A stretch of 11,883 bases of DNA, from the NCBI GenBank assembly GCA_964632175.1, contig CAZWBJ010000025.1:1-11883 (forward strand), read 5' to 3'. The stretch's first letter is position 1. Each line of letters begins with the position of its first letter. A program made the translations under genes and the position numbers. Positions 1 to 5,887 of this stretch are shown one piece after another. The stretch comes from JAWBSP01 sp964632175. GTDB taxonomy: Archaea; Hadarchaeota; Hadarchaeia; Hadarchaeales; JAWBSP01. The notes below the pieces were generated by a model. It was not told the origin of the DNA and did not search any database. It saw only the letters and a program-made list of their open reading frames with translations.

Positions 1-159
1 CACCACCTCGAAAACATCCTCCGGCGGAAGGTCGATGTACTCGAGATCCTTGTAGATCCTGATGCTGGAGGAGTGCTTGCGGAAAAGGGACTCGCACAGG
101 TTCCCTATCAGCTCCAGCCTCCCATCGGAGAGCCTCACCACGGACACGTCGAGGAGGGC
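1..159 (-). other. KlbA-type (class 2, Ala1) intein, N-terminal 53 residues
   Basis: Immediately after MNTGHNG (extein residue 382) the ATPase frame enters a sequence foreign to the family. It begins with Ala (codon 159-157), runs ALLDVSVVRLSDGRLELIGN, and continues to SSSIRIYKDLEYIDLPPED. From memory, this parallels the Methanocaldococcus jannaschii KlbA intein, which starts ALAYDEPIYLSDG and has NSIKK followed by WIDIG at comparable spacing. That intein also sits after NTGH[ND]G and before Cys+1. KlbA inteins lack the usual Cys1/Ser1 and splice by direct attack of Cys+1 on the N-terminal peptide bond. Only block A is visible. The B, F and G blocks, any homing endonuclease and the C-terminal Asn lie beyond the left edge. 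Confidence 0.87.
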
Positions 160-1305
160 CCCATTATGGCCAGTGTTCATCGCGGTGAACATGGTGAGCG
201 CCTCAGGCCCCCTCACCTCCCCCACGATGAGCCTGTCCGGCCTCATCCTCAGGGCGTTCTTCACCAAATCGTCCATGGTGATCTCACCCCGCCCCTCGAT
301 GTTGGGGGGACGCGTCTCCAGTCTGACCCAGTGGCGGTGAGGGAGCTGCAACTCCGCCGTGTCCTCTATGCTGATTATCCTCTCCCTCTCCGGGACGAAG
401 TTCACGAGCGTGTTCAGGGTGGTGGTTTTCCCCGAGCCGGTTCCGCCCGAGATGAGGATGTTGGCGGGCTTCACTCCAAAGCCGTCCGTGACCGCCCAGA
501 GGAAGGATGCGACCTCAAGGTTCAACGTCCCGAAGTTTAGCAGATCCACCACCGTGAGCGGATCGGACCTGAACTTCCTGATTGAAATGGTGGGTCCACC
601 CAAGGAGACCGGGGGAATGGTGGCGTTCACCCTGCTCCCGTCCGGAAGTCTAGCGTCCAGGAGGGGGACCTGCTGGTCTATCCTTCTCCCCACCACCCGC
701 GCCATCTTCTCGATGAGGTACTTGATGGACTCCTCGTCCTCGAAGATCACGTTGGTGGAGCACATGCCGTACCTCCTGTGGTACACGTAAACGGGCTTCC
801 CAGTTCCTATAACCAGGATATCCTCGAGCTTGTCGTCGGCGAGCAGGGGATCGAGGGGCCCGTATCCCAGCATGTCCCTGACGGCCAGCTCCGAGACCAC
901 CCTCACCCTGCTTGAGGGGACGTGCAGCTTCTTGGCCTCCTCGCTCCCGATCCTCATGGTCTCCCTAAGGAAGAGTTGCCTCAGTCCGGAGGGATCCCCG
1001 ATGGTGGGATCCACCTTTATCTCCTCCGCCGCCCTTTCCTTCACGATTTTCAGGAGCTTCTTCTCGGACTCGCTGAGCTGGGGGATCTTGAGCCTATAGA
1101 GTGGCAGAACTTCCCCCTCCACGGAGAGGATTTCACATTCCCCGTACTTGTCCAGGAGCTTCCCCTTGGCAGGGGCTTCCGGCGCCTCCCACAGGACCGG
1201 CTTCATCTTTTTCTCCTCAGCGGGCGGGGCAACCTCCGGTGCACCCTCCGGGGGTATTTCGGCCAAAATTTTTGAAAGGTAACCCTCCTGCTCTTTTTTC
1301 GCCAT
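1..1305 (-). CDS. klbA: KlbA/TadA-type type II/IV secretion ATPase, intein-containing, 3' end outside window
   Basis: Hexameric ATPase of the GspE/VirB11 superfamily, which powers type IV pilus, archaellum or Tad-like machines at the cytoplasmic face of the membrane. Read on the minus strand, the frame is open from ATG 1305 to the window edge (435 codons). Residues 1-55 are a variable Pro/Glu/Lys-rich leader. Residues about 75-245 match the N-terminal domain (LGYGPLDPLL, then DARLPDGSRVNATIPP and the ISIRKF arginine segment). The Walker A GGTGSGKTT is at about 287-295, the Asp box SIEDTAELQL at about 312-321, and the Walker B region LIVGEVRG with Glu363 at about 359-366. The conserved MNTGHNG at 376-382 is interrupted by an intein instead of continuing into the expected C-[ML]-G-T-[IL]-H. 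The other nearby ATG (1309-1307) is out of frame. KlbA versus FlaI or PilT is judged mainly from the intein site and general likeness; the family call itself is firm. Confidence 0.92.
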   Translation of the reverse strand, partial: MAKKEQEGYLSKILAEIPPEGAPEVAPPAEEKKMKPVLWEAPEAPAKGKLLDKYGECEILSVEGEVLPLYRLKIPQLSESEKKLLKIVKERAAEEIKVDPTIGDPSGLRQLFLRETMRIGSEEAKKLHVPSSRVRVVSELAVRDMLGYGPLDPLLADDKLEDILVIGTGKPVYVYHRRYGMCSTNVIFEDEESIKYLIEKMARVVGRRIDQQVPLLDARLPDGSRVNATIPPVSLGGPTISIRKFRSDPLTVVDLLNFGTLNLEVASFLWAVTDGFGVKPANILISGGTGSGKTTTLNTLVNFVPERERIISIEDTAELQLPHRHWVRLETRPPNIEGRGEITMDDLVKNALRMRPDRLIVGEVRGPEALTMFTAMNTGHNGALLDVSVVRLSDGRLELIGNLCESLFRKHSSSIRIYKDLEYIDLPPEDVFEVV

Positions 1306-1351
1306 TCATATATTAACCCACCGAGAAATAAACAGAAACCAACTCTTTATT
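1306..1351. promoter_or_regulatory. Divergent promoter region between ATPase gene and tRNA-Leu
   Basis: Only 46 bp separate the ATPase start codon from the tRNA 5' end, and the spacer is AT-rich. The element AAATAAA at 1326-1332 reads TTTATTT on the minus strand. It is centred about 25 nt from the ATPase ATG and about 23 nt from the tRNA start, both near the archaeal TATA-to-start distance. No Shine-Dalgarno sequence precedes the ATPase ATG, so a leaderless mRNA is likely. One element serving both directions is an inference; a BRE is not obvious. Confidence 0.4.
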
Positions 1352-1438
1352 GCGGGGGTGCCTGAGCCTGGTCGAAAGGGCAGGACTTAAGATCCTGTAG
1401 CCGTAGGGCTCTCAGGGGTTCAAATCCCCTCCCCCGCA
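1352..1438 (+). tRNA. tRNA-Leu (anticodon TAA)
   Basis: A class II tRNA folds from this stretch. Acceptor strand GCGGGGG (1352-1358) pairs with CCCCCGC (1431-1437), with discriminator A at 1438. The anticodon stem is CAGGA/TCCTG (1381-1385/1393-1397) around loop CTTAAGA, giving anticodon TAA at 1388-1390, which reads UUA. A long variable arm (AGCC, loop, GGGCT) is typical of Leu. The T arm is GGGG-TTCAAAT-CCCC. There is no intron in the anticodon loop. The next bases are CCG, so the 3' CCA is not fully encoded and must be completed after transcription. Confidence 0.96.
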
Positions 1439-1448
1439 CCGGCAAATC

Positions 1449-1461
1449 GGGATATAATCCC
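1449..1461 (+). promoter_or_regulatory. TATA-like element within a short inverted repeat, upstream of nagB
   Basis: GATATAAT at 1451-1458 is centred about 25 nt before the GTG start of nagB, the spacing expected for a leaderless archaeal transcript. The element lies inside GGGATATAATCCC, a perfect 5-bp inverted repeat (GGGAT/ATCCC) around ATA. This could be an operator covering the promoter or chance. The site lies 10 nt after the tRNA end. Confidence 0.45.
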
Positions 1462-1478
1462 TTCGTTCCTCTGTAGAT

Positions 1479-2192
1479 GTGAAGGTACTGATTTTTGAAA
1501 ATCGAGAAACGCTGGGGAAGGAGGCCGCAAGGCTAATAGCCTCGGCCGTGAGGAAAAATCCAAAGCTGGTGCTGGGCCTGATCACCGGTGAGACCCCGCG
1601 AGAGTGTTATGGAGAGCTTGTGAGAATGTACCGGGAGGGGGAGGTGGACTTTTCTCAAGTGGTGACCTTCGCCCTTGACGAATACCTCGGGGTTCCTTAC
1701 TCCTACACCTGCAGGTCGCAGCTCTTGGAAATCCTGCTCAACCACTTGAACGTCAGCCCAAAAAACCTCCATTTCCTCGACCCCTCCAACCCAGAAGAGG
1801 CCTGCCAAACATATGAGGAGGAGATAAGGCGGGAGGGTGGAATCGACCTACAACTTTTAGGGATAGGAACCAACGGGCACTTGGGTCTAAACGAGCCAGG
1901 TTCCCCCTTTGATTCTAGGACGAGGATAGTGAAGCTCTCGGAGGAGACGAGGAGGCATCTGGCACGCTACTTAGGGCGGGAGGCCCCCCGAGAAGGTATA
2001 ACCATGGGGCTGGGAACCATCATGGAGGCTAGAGAGCTCTTACTGCTAGCCCATGGATCCGCTAAGGCTGAAATAATTGCGAAGGCGCTGAGGGGACCCA
2101 TAACGGAGGAGGTTCCGGCCTCCATACTCCAGCGGCACCCGGCGTGCACGGTGATGCTGGACAAGCCAGCGGCCTCTAGGCTTCCCTCATGA
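1479..2192 (+). CDS. nagB: Glucosamine-6-phosphate deaminase (NagB family)
   Basis: Cytosolic enzyme converting glucosamine 6-phosphate to fructose 6-phosphate and ammonia, linking amino-sugar catabolism to glycolysis. At 237 aa it matches the short form (Bacillus-like, about 240 aa) rather than the 266-aa allosteric E. coli enzyme. Visible motifs are the phosphate-binding LGLITGETP (32-40), TFALDEYLG (63-71) with the catalytic Asp67, and GIGTNGHLGLNEPG (128-141) with His134 and Glu139. The E. coli Asp141 position is Asn132, a substitution also seen in many NagB homologs. The PITEEVPASILQRHP segment (207-221) is the usual C-terminal region. The start is GTG at 1479, with no ribosome-binding site and a TATA element about 25 nt upstream. 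Its stop overlaps the start of the next gene by ATGA, implying one transcript. A 6-phosphogluconolactonase-like role is the main alternative, but the motifs favour deaminase. Confidence 0.9.
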   Translation: MKVLIFENRETLGKEAARLIASAVRKNPKLVLGLITGETPRECYGELVRMYREGEVDFSQVVTFALDEYLGVPYSYTCRSQLLEILLNHLNVSPKNLHFLDPSNPEEACQTYEEEIRREGGIDLQLLGIGTNGHLGLNEPGSPFDSRTRIVKLSEETRRHLARYLGREAPREGITMGLGTIMEARELLLLAHGSAKAEIIAKALRGPITEEVPASILQRHPACTVMLDKPAASRLPS

Positions 2193-2731
2193 GGATCGCC
2201 ATCACGGGTGTCTCCGGATTCCTTGGGCGAGCCTTGGTTGAAAGACTGGCAAAGTGTGAGGACGTTGAAAGCATGGTGGGGATCGACCTGAAGAGATTTG
2301 GACCGCATGCAAAGCTGTACCATTACCGTATGGACATCCGAGATCCGGAACTGAGAAAAGTTTTCAGGAAGCATGGGGTTGACACGGTGGTCCACCTCGC
2401 CTTCATTCTGAATCCTCCACCCGACCCTACCTTCCAGAGGGAGGTGAACGTGGGGGGATCGAGGAACGTCCTGCTGGCGGCGAAGGAGTGCGGTGCCCGC
2501 AAGTTCGTCTTCGCGAGCAGCACCACGGTCTACGGTGCCCACCCCGACAACCCGGAGTGGCTAACGGAGGAGGATCCGCTGAGACCCAATATACAGTATG
2601 CCAGGGAGAAGGCGGAGGTGGAGAGGATGTGCCAGGGGCTGGTAGGAAGGATGGAGGTGACCTCACTCCGGCTCAGCACGGTGATAGGTCCGCACATCGA
2701 CAACCCCATCCTCGCCTACGCTCTGGCGCTC
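2189..2731 (+). CDS. NAD(P)-dependent epimerase/dehydratase (extended SDR), interrupted by assembly gap
   Basis: The first 181 residues of an extended short-chain dehydrogenase of the UDP-sugar epimerase type. The Rossmann GVSGFLG dinucleotide loop is at 7-13. DTVVHLAF lies at about 65-72, and STTVYG at 111-116 carries the catalytic Ser/Thr region. The catalytic pair is Tyr137 and Lys141 (YxxxK), followed by SLRLSTVIGP at 159-168, typical of nucleotide-sugar epimerases. Substrate cannot be told from the N-terminal half. It starts inside the nagB stop codon (ATGA overlap), so it is probably co-translated with nagB and may act on an amino sugar or a nucleotide sugar. The family is usually about 300 aa, so some 100 residues including the substrate-binding domain fall in the gap. 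Confidence 0.87.
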
Positions 2732-2831
2732 NNNNNNNNNNNNNNNNNNNNNNNNNNNNNNNNNNNNNNNNNNNNNNNNNNNNNNNNNNNNNNNNNNNNN
2801 NNNNNNNNNNNNNNNNNNNNNNNNNNNNNNN
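2732..2831. other. Assembly gap (100 N)
   Basis: Exactly 100 undetermined bases. The round number, repeated in the second gap, indicates a placeholder of unknown true length. It interrupts the epimerase gene. If the sequence to the right is the same gene, more than 100 bases are probably missing. Confidence 0.97.
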
Positions 2832-2923
2832 TGGACGAAACCATCAGGGGCGGGGTGAGGCTGAGAAAGGTCGCCAAGTGCACCCTCCCATATTTCTACT
2901 TCCTAGGCCACCGTTTACATTGA
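2832..2923 (+). CDS. 3' tail of an unidentified gene after the gap
   Basis: An open frame of about 30 codons runs from the gap to a TGA at 2921-2923. The peptide is basic and ends KCTLPYFYFLGHRLH. With a 100-base gap it is in phase with the epimerase, but the gap size is not real, so phase means nothing. The residues do not resemble an SDR C-terminus that I recognise, so this could be the end of a second gene on the same strand. The codon pattern (GC-rich third positions) is mildly coding-like. Weak call. Confidence 0.35.
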
Positions 2924-3126
2924 TTCTCGAACGAGTTTCAGTTGCGGCGATTTTCACCCTTCCCGGAAAAGTTCGAATTTGAATCCACATTAAGGGATTG
3001 AGCCCACTTGTGAAGATCAAACCTCACTCCATGGCCAGCGGAGCTAGAAATGAAAATGAGCAGCTCGCACAAAAATGCCCGATGAGCAATATCTTTCACC
3101 GTCGAGAAACCACATTCAACTAGTTT
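2924..3126. other. Intergenic stretch between convergent genes
   Basis: About 200 bp with no credible ORF on either strand, and visibly less GC-rich than its surroundings. I see no tRNA fold, long inverted repeat or direct repeat array. A T5 run at 3124-3128 could help terminate plus-strand transcription. Confidence 0.5.
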
Positions 3127-3543
3127 TTATATCACGTCTTCAGGCGGACCTTGAGTTTCATTTTTCAGAGGCTTCTCAACAACCCTGATCCACGGCGTGC
3201 TGAGGATTTGTTCGAAGTCTTGCGCACGGGGATCCAGATCGCTGGCGATCAGGTGCCAATGATCCGGAACCATGGCATGCTTGGCGAGGTTTCCCTCCAT
3301 GATCACGAATTTTGGCGTGTACCAGAATACTCGCCTACCCACCTCCTCCAAGACCCTCAGGGCTCTCTCCCTAGCCTCTCGCGAAACCTCCCGGACGTGC
3401 TCCTTCCAAACGACCTGAATTCGCTCCCTGTGCCCTTTCAGATACTTCGTCCTTATCACCACCTTCTCCTCGTCTTGGTAGAAAACATTCTGGGGTTCTC
3501 GGTTCCAAACACCGCACAGGGGACAAGCCGTCTCGGGCATCAT
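3127..3543 (-). CDS. HIT-like (histidine triad superfamily) protein
   Basis: A 138-aa cytosolic protein with an N-terminal zinc-type CPLC (Cys7, Cys10), a Lys/Arg-rich segment KYLKGHRERIQVV (34-46) and a late motif around His95-Trp-His97 (PDHWHLIAS). This order resembles HIT/GalT-fold nucleotide hydrolases and transferases, which have CPxC, then an Asn, then HxHxHxx. Here Asn85 and the presumed nucleophile His95 and His97 are present, but the first triad His is replaced by Pro93, as in HPH-type relatives. The overall fold is therefore inferred rather than certain. ATG 3543 overlaps the stop of the IolI-like gene (ATGA), so it is translationally coupled to it and last in the minus-strand cluster. 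The substrate is unknown; a nucleotide or nucleotide-sugar phosphate ester is the family expectation. Confidence 0.65.
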   Translation of the reverse strand: MMPETACPLCGVWNREPQNVFYQDEEKVVIRTKYLKGHRERIQVVWKEHVREVSREARERALRVLEEVGRRVFWYTPKFVIMEGNLAKHAMVPDHWHLIASDLDPRAQDFEQILSTPWIRVVEKPLKNETQGPPEDVI

Positions 3544-4388
3544 CTCTGCCCACGGAAAATTCCTGAGGACTCCAGCACGGATTTGAGGGATGACAGAGCC
3601 TCCGCCGCGACGCGCTCTGGATCCCGCTTCCAGTACTCCTCGTTAAACAGCTCGACCGAAAGATAACCGTCATATCCGGTTTCTCTTAAAGCGCGCAGAA
3701 AACTCCCCAAAGGTATGACCCCCCCTCTTCCAGGAAAAACCCTGTGAGCATCCTTCAACCCGTCCTTCGGCAGGGGAGGGGCGTCGTTTACATGGACCAA
3801 GAAAATACTTCGTCCAGGGATTCTTGCAAGGGTCTCAGGGGCGCTATCGCTCAGGTAAAAGTGGAAGGTATCTATCACCAGGCCTAGATTCTCCAGATTC
3901 AGACCCCTCACAATCTCCCACGCTTTCTCCAGAGTGTTGACCGAGCATTCGCGGAACCCCAAGAATTCAAACCCGATTCTCCCGCCATACTCCCCCGCCA
4001 CTTGGGAAAGTTCCTCCAACCTTTTCCGGGTCTTTTCAATCACCAACGCTTGGGCCTTCCCCGTTCGTAGAAGGGAGGGGACCGCCACCAGCAGGTCACA
4101 GCCTATCTCGCCGCAAACCTTGGAGAAAAGAAACTCAACTTTCTCCAGCATCCTCCCGAATCGCTGGGCGGAAACTAAGGAGAAATCTTCGAGGGCATTC
4201 AAGCTTACGGCGCTGAGCTTGCGGCTCCTCAGAACCCCTGCGAGATCTTCCAGCTTTCCCCTCCGGAGGCACTCCTCCGTCCTTTCTATTCTGAACTCAA
4301 CCCCTTCAAAGCCCGCGGTAGCGGCCACCTCTGCGAAGGTGAGGGCGTCCAGCGGCAGAAGGGTGGCTTCGTTCAGTCCTAGGAACAT
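3540..4388 (-). CDS. IolI-like sugar isomerase/epimerase (xylose isomerase-like TIM barrel)
   Basis: 282-aa TIM-barrel protein of the AP-endonuclease-2/xylose isomerase-like family. Metal ligands appear in the expected order: Glu141 (GFEFLGF), Asp173 (LVIDTFHFYLS), His199 (FLVHVND) and Glu246 (LSVELFNEEYW). From memory the C-terminal half closely tracks Bacillus subtilis IolI (inosose isomerase, 278 aa). Shared landmarks are the EF-GF--C-VNT---A-EIV stretch, a -DSFHF-like segment, the R-V-PG-G run and SVELF--EY. The likely reaction is isomerisation or epimerisation of a ketose or 2-keto-inositol. No other inositol genes are visible, so the true substrate may differ. Its start overlaps the end of the upstream flavoprotein gene by 10 bp and its stop overlaps the HIT-like start, so the three form an operon. 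Confidence 0.88.
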   Translation of the reverse strand: MFLGLNEATLLPLDALTFAEVAATAGFEGVEFRIERTEECLRRGKLEDLAGVLRSRKLSAVSLNALEDFSLVSAQRFGRMLEKVEFLFSKVCGEIGCDLLVAVPSLLRTGKAQALVIEKTRKRLEELSQVAGEYGGRIGFEFLGFRECSVNTLEKAWEIVRGLNLENLGLVIDTFHFYLSDSAPETLARIPGRSIFLVHVNDAPPLPKDGLKDAHRVFPGRGGVIPLGSFLRALRETGYDGYLSVELFNEEYWKRDPERVAAEALSSLKSVLESSGIFRGQR

Positions 4389-5532
4389 GCGGAACCACCA
4401 GTGTGTTCAATCTGGCGCACGCACTCCAGCGCGGAATTGAAGGCTATCTCCCCACCTGCCCCCTCTGCGTTGGTGGTGTCCCCAACCAAGAAAAGGTTCT
4501 GGATGGGGGTGCAAACCGGCGGTCTGTCAAGGCGCGTCTGATGGATGTTCAGCTCGGCACCGTTGACGATGGTCGGGAAGCCGCGTTCCCAAAGGATATT
4601 TTTCTCGATTTCCGGAAAAATCCCCAAATAAACTTCTCTGAGCCGTGCCAGAGCTTTCCTCGCTCCCTCCTTGAGTTCCTCAAGCTCGAGGGGCATGAAG
4701 GTGGTGAGGAGCTGCCTGCCCGGTGGGACCAGCGAGGGCTCGAGGTTGGAAGTGAACCAGCCGAGCGTGGGAGGCTCAAGCGTGACGATAGTATCGCGGA
4801 TTTTGCTCACCCGCCTTCCGAGCCCGAAGTCCAGAATCACTCCAGCTGTCGGCCTGATTCTCTCCAACTTCTTCCCGTAATCTTTTGGCAGGGGAAGCAG
4901 GGAGGGTAGCAAAAAGGCGGGGGCGGCGAAGATGACGTAATCTGCCTTCACCTCCTCCCCGCCGGTTACAATCCCCACCGCCTTCCCCTCCTTTACTAGG
5001 ATTTTCTCTACCCTGCAGCCCAAGCGGATCCCTTCCCCAAGGAAGGCCGCGAGAGGAGATATTACCGAACTCCAGCCGCCCACTGGATAACCGAAGGCCC
5101 TCCTCTTCCTGATCGCTGTCCTCAAAAACTGGAGGAGCTCTCCCATCGAGAGCCTCTCGAGGTGCGTGGAGGCCATGAGCCCGAGGGCAAGACCCACGAA
5201 AAAACTTCCTCGCCCCTTCCCCCGCCCCCACCCTCTCCAGCCAGCTCTCCATGCTAGTCCGATAGAGGGAAGGGTCGCGGACTGCCCCTGCAAGATGCCT
5301 GAGGAGCCTGATCTTCTCCAGGGTCCCCATGACGGAGTTTCTCCCGATCAAACCCCTGAACCTCCCGTCTTCGTGAAATAGCATGCCACAAANNNNNNNN
5401 NNNNNNNNNNNNNNNNNNNNNNNNNNNNNNNNNNNNNNNNNNNNNNNNNNNNNNNNNNNNNNNNNNNNNNNNNNNNNNNNNNNNNNNNNNNNAGAGCCCG
5501 CCAAGCCCCCCTCCCACCACCGCGACCCTCAA
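4379..5532 (-). CDS. Phytoene desaturase-like FAD-dependent oxidoreductase, frameshifted and gapped
   Basis: Flavin amine oxidase/phytoene desaturase family. It begins at TTG 5532 with the dinucleotide motif RVAVVGGGLGGL; an in-frame TAA two codons upstream rules out a longer start. After gap 2 it resumes at CGMLFHEDGRFRGL. Later parts include FGYPVGGWSSVISPLA, VKADYVIFAAPAFLLPSLLP and the C-terminal FAD signature LFLVGDTTNAEGAGGEIAFNSA. Near 5199-5204 the frame breaks. The minus strand has T6; with T5 the peptide joins cleanly as GARKFF-VGLALGLMAS. This is either a one-base sequencing or assembly error or a real frameshift. The post-gap part encodes about 337 aa; family members are about 420-500 aa, so roughly 70-150 aa are missing in the gap. 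Substrate unknown: isoprenoid or carotenoid desaturation, or another flavin oxidation. First gene of the cluster with the IolI-like and HIT-like genes. Confidence 0.85.
5393..5492. other. Assembly gap (100 N)
   Basis: Second run of exactly 100 N, inside the flavoprotein gene. The FAD-binding N-terminal region normally between the GGGLGGL loop and the next visible residues needs more than 33 codons, so the real gap is probably longer than shown. Confidence 0.97.
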
Positions 5533-5559
5533 TCTTTATACTCCGCAAGCAGCTTTTTG
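5533..5559. promoter_or_regulatory. Short divergent promoter region with TTTATA element
   Basis: 27 bp separate the TTG start of the flavoprotein gene (-) from the ATG of the small membrane protein (+). TTTATA at 5534-5539 is centred about 23 nt before that ATG, consistent with a near-leaderless plus-strand transcript. Any promoter for the minus-strand gene must lie inside the membrane-protein gene. Confidence 0.35.
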
Positions 5560-5883
5560 ATGTTCGTTACTGACTGGCCCCTGATGTTCGGCGCGGGGCT
5601 CTTCTTCGCCTTCATAGCTCTCTGGAAGCAGAGGGGAAAATTCTGGTTCCTCACCGGCCTGCTGATTCCGATTTTCAGTGTGCCAATCGTGGTTTACCTG
5701 TATCTCCGCTGGCCGGAGTTCGTGCTCACGGCCCTAGGAATCTCGCCTGACGAGGTTTCGGTGAACCTCCTAGTGCTCTTTTATCTTCTCTATCCCCTTC
5801 TCTACGCCTTCGGGTTCACGGTCGGATTTTACCCGCTGAGGGACCGGCTCTCAAGGCTCGTCCTCAGGCTAAAGAAGAAGTAA
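5560..5883 (+). CDS. Small membrane protein of unknown function (3 predicted TM segments)
   Basis: 107 aa, not recognised as a known family. Three hydrophobic stretches are visible: about residues 7-22 (LMFGAGLFFAFIALWK), 28-50 (FWFLTGLLIPIFSVPIVVYLYL) and 68-92 (VNLLVLFYLLYPLLYAFGFTVGF). A basic cytoplasmic tail ends RLVLRLKKK. The start is ATG 5560; the frame upstream runs into the assembly gap. It diverges from the flavoprotein gene and its stop lies 4 bp from the convergent GH4 stop. No neighbour on its own strand suggests a role. Composition and codon use look like the surrounding genes, so I take it as real. Confidence 0.75.
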   Translation: MFVTDWPLMFGAGLFFAFIALWKQRGKFWFLTGLLIPIFSVPIVVYLYLRWPEFVLTALGISPDEVSVNLLVLFYLLYPLLYAFGFTVGFYPLRDRLSRLVLRLKKK

Positions 5884-5887
5884 CGTC

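Noticed and set aside
73..1316. Several plus-strand open frames of 70-155 codons across the first 1.3 kb
   Set aside because: They lie antisense to the secretion ATPase, whose minus-strand frame carries Walker A, Walker B and other family motifs. The plus-strand products are low-complexity and match nothing.
1967..2542. 191-codon minus-strand frame opposite nagB and the epimerase
   Set aside because: Both plus-strand genes have intact catalytic motifs, and the antisense product has no recognisable domain.
2924..3126. Possible tRNA T-arm-like string (GTTCGAAT) near 2969
   Set aside because: No acceptor, D or anticodon stems can be paired around it.
5383..5559. Longer start for the small membrane protein reaching back through the gap
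   Set aside because: That frame passes through unknown bases and overlaps the 5' end of the divergent flavoprotein gene, where the GGGLGGL motif is on the opposite strand. ATG 5560 fits a TATA element and the first helix.
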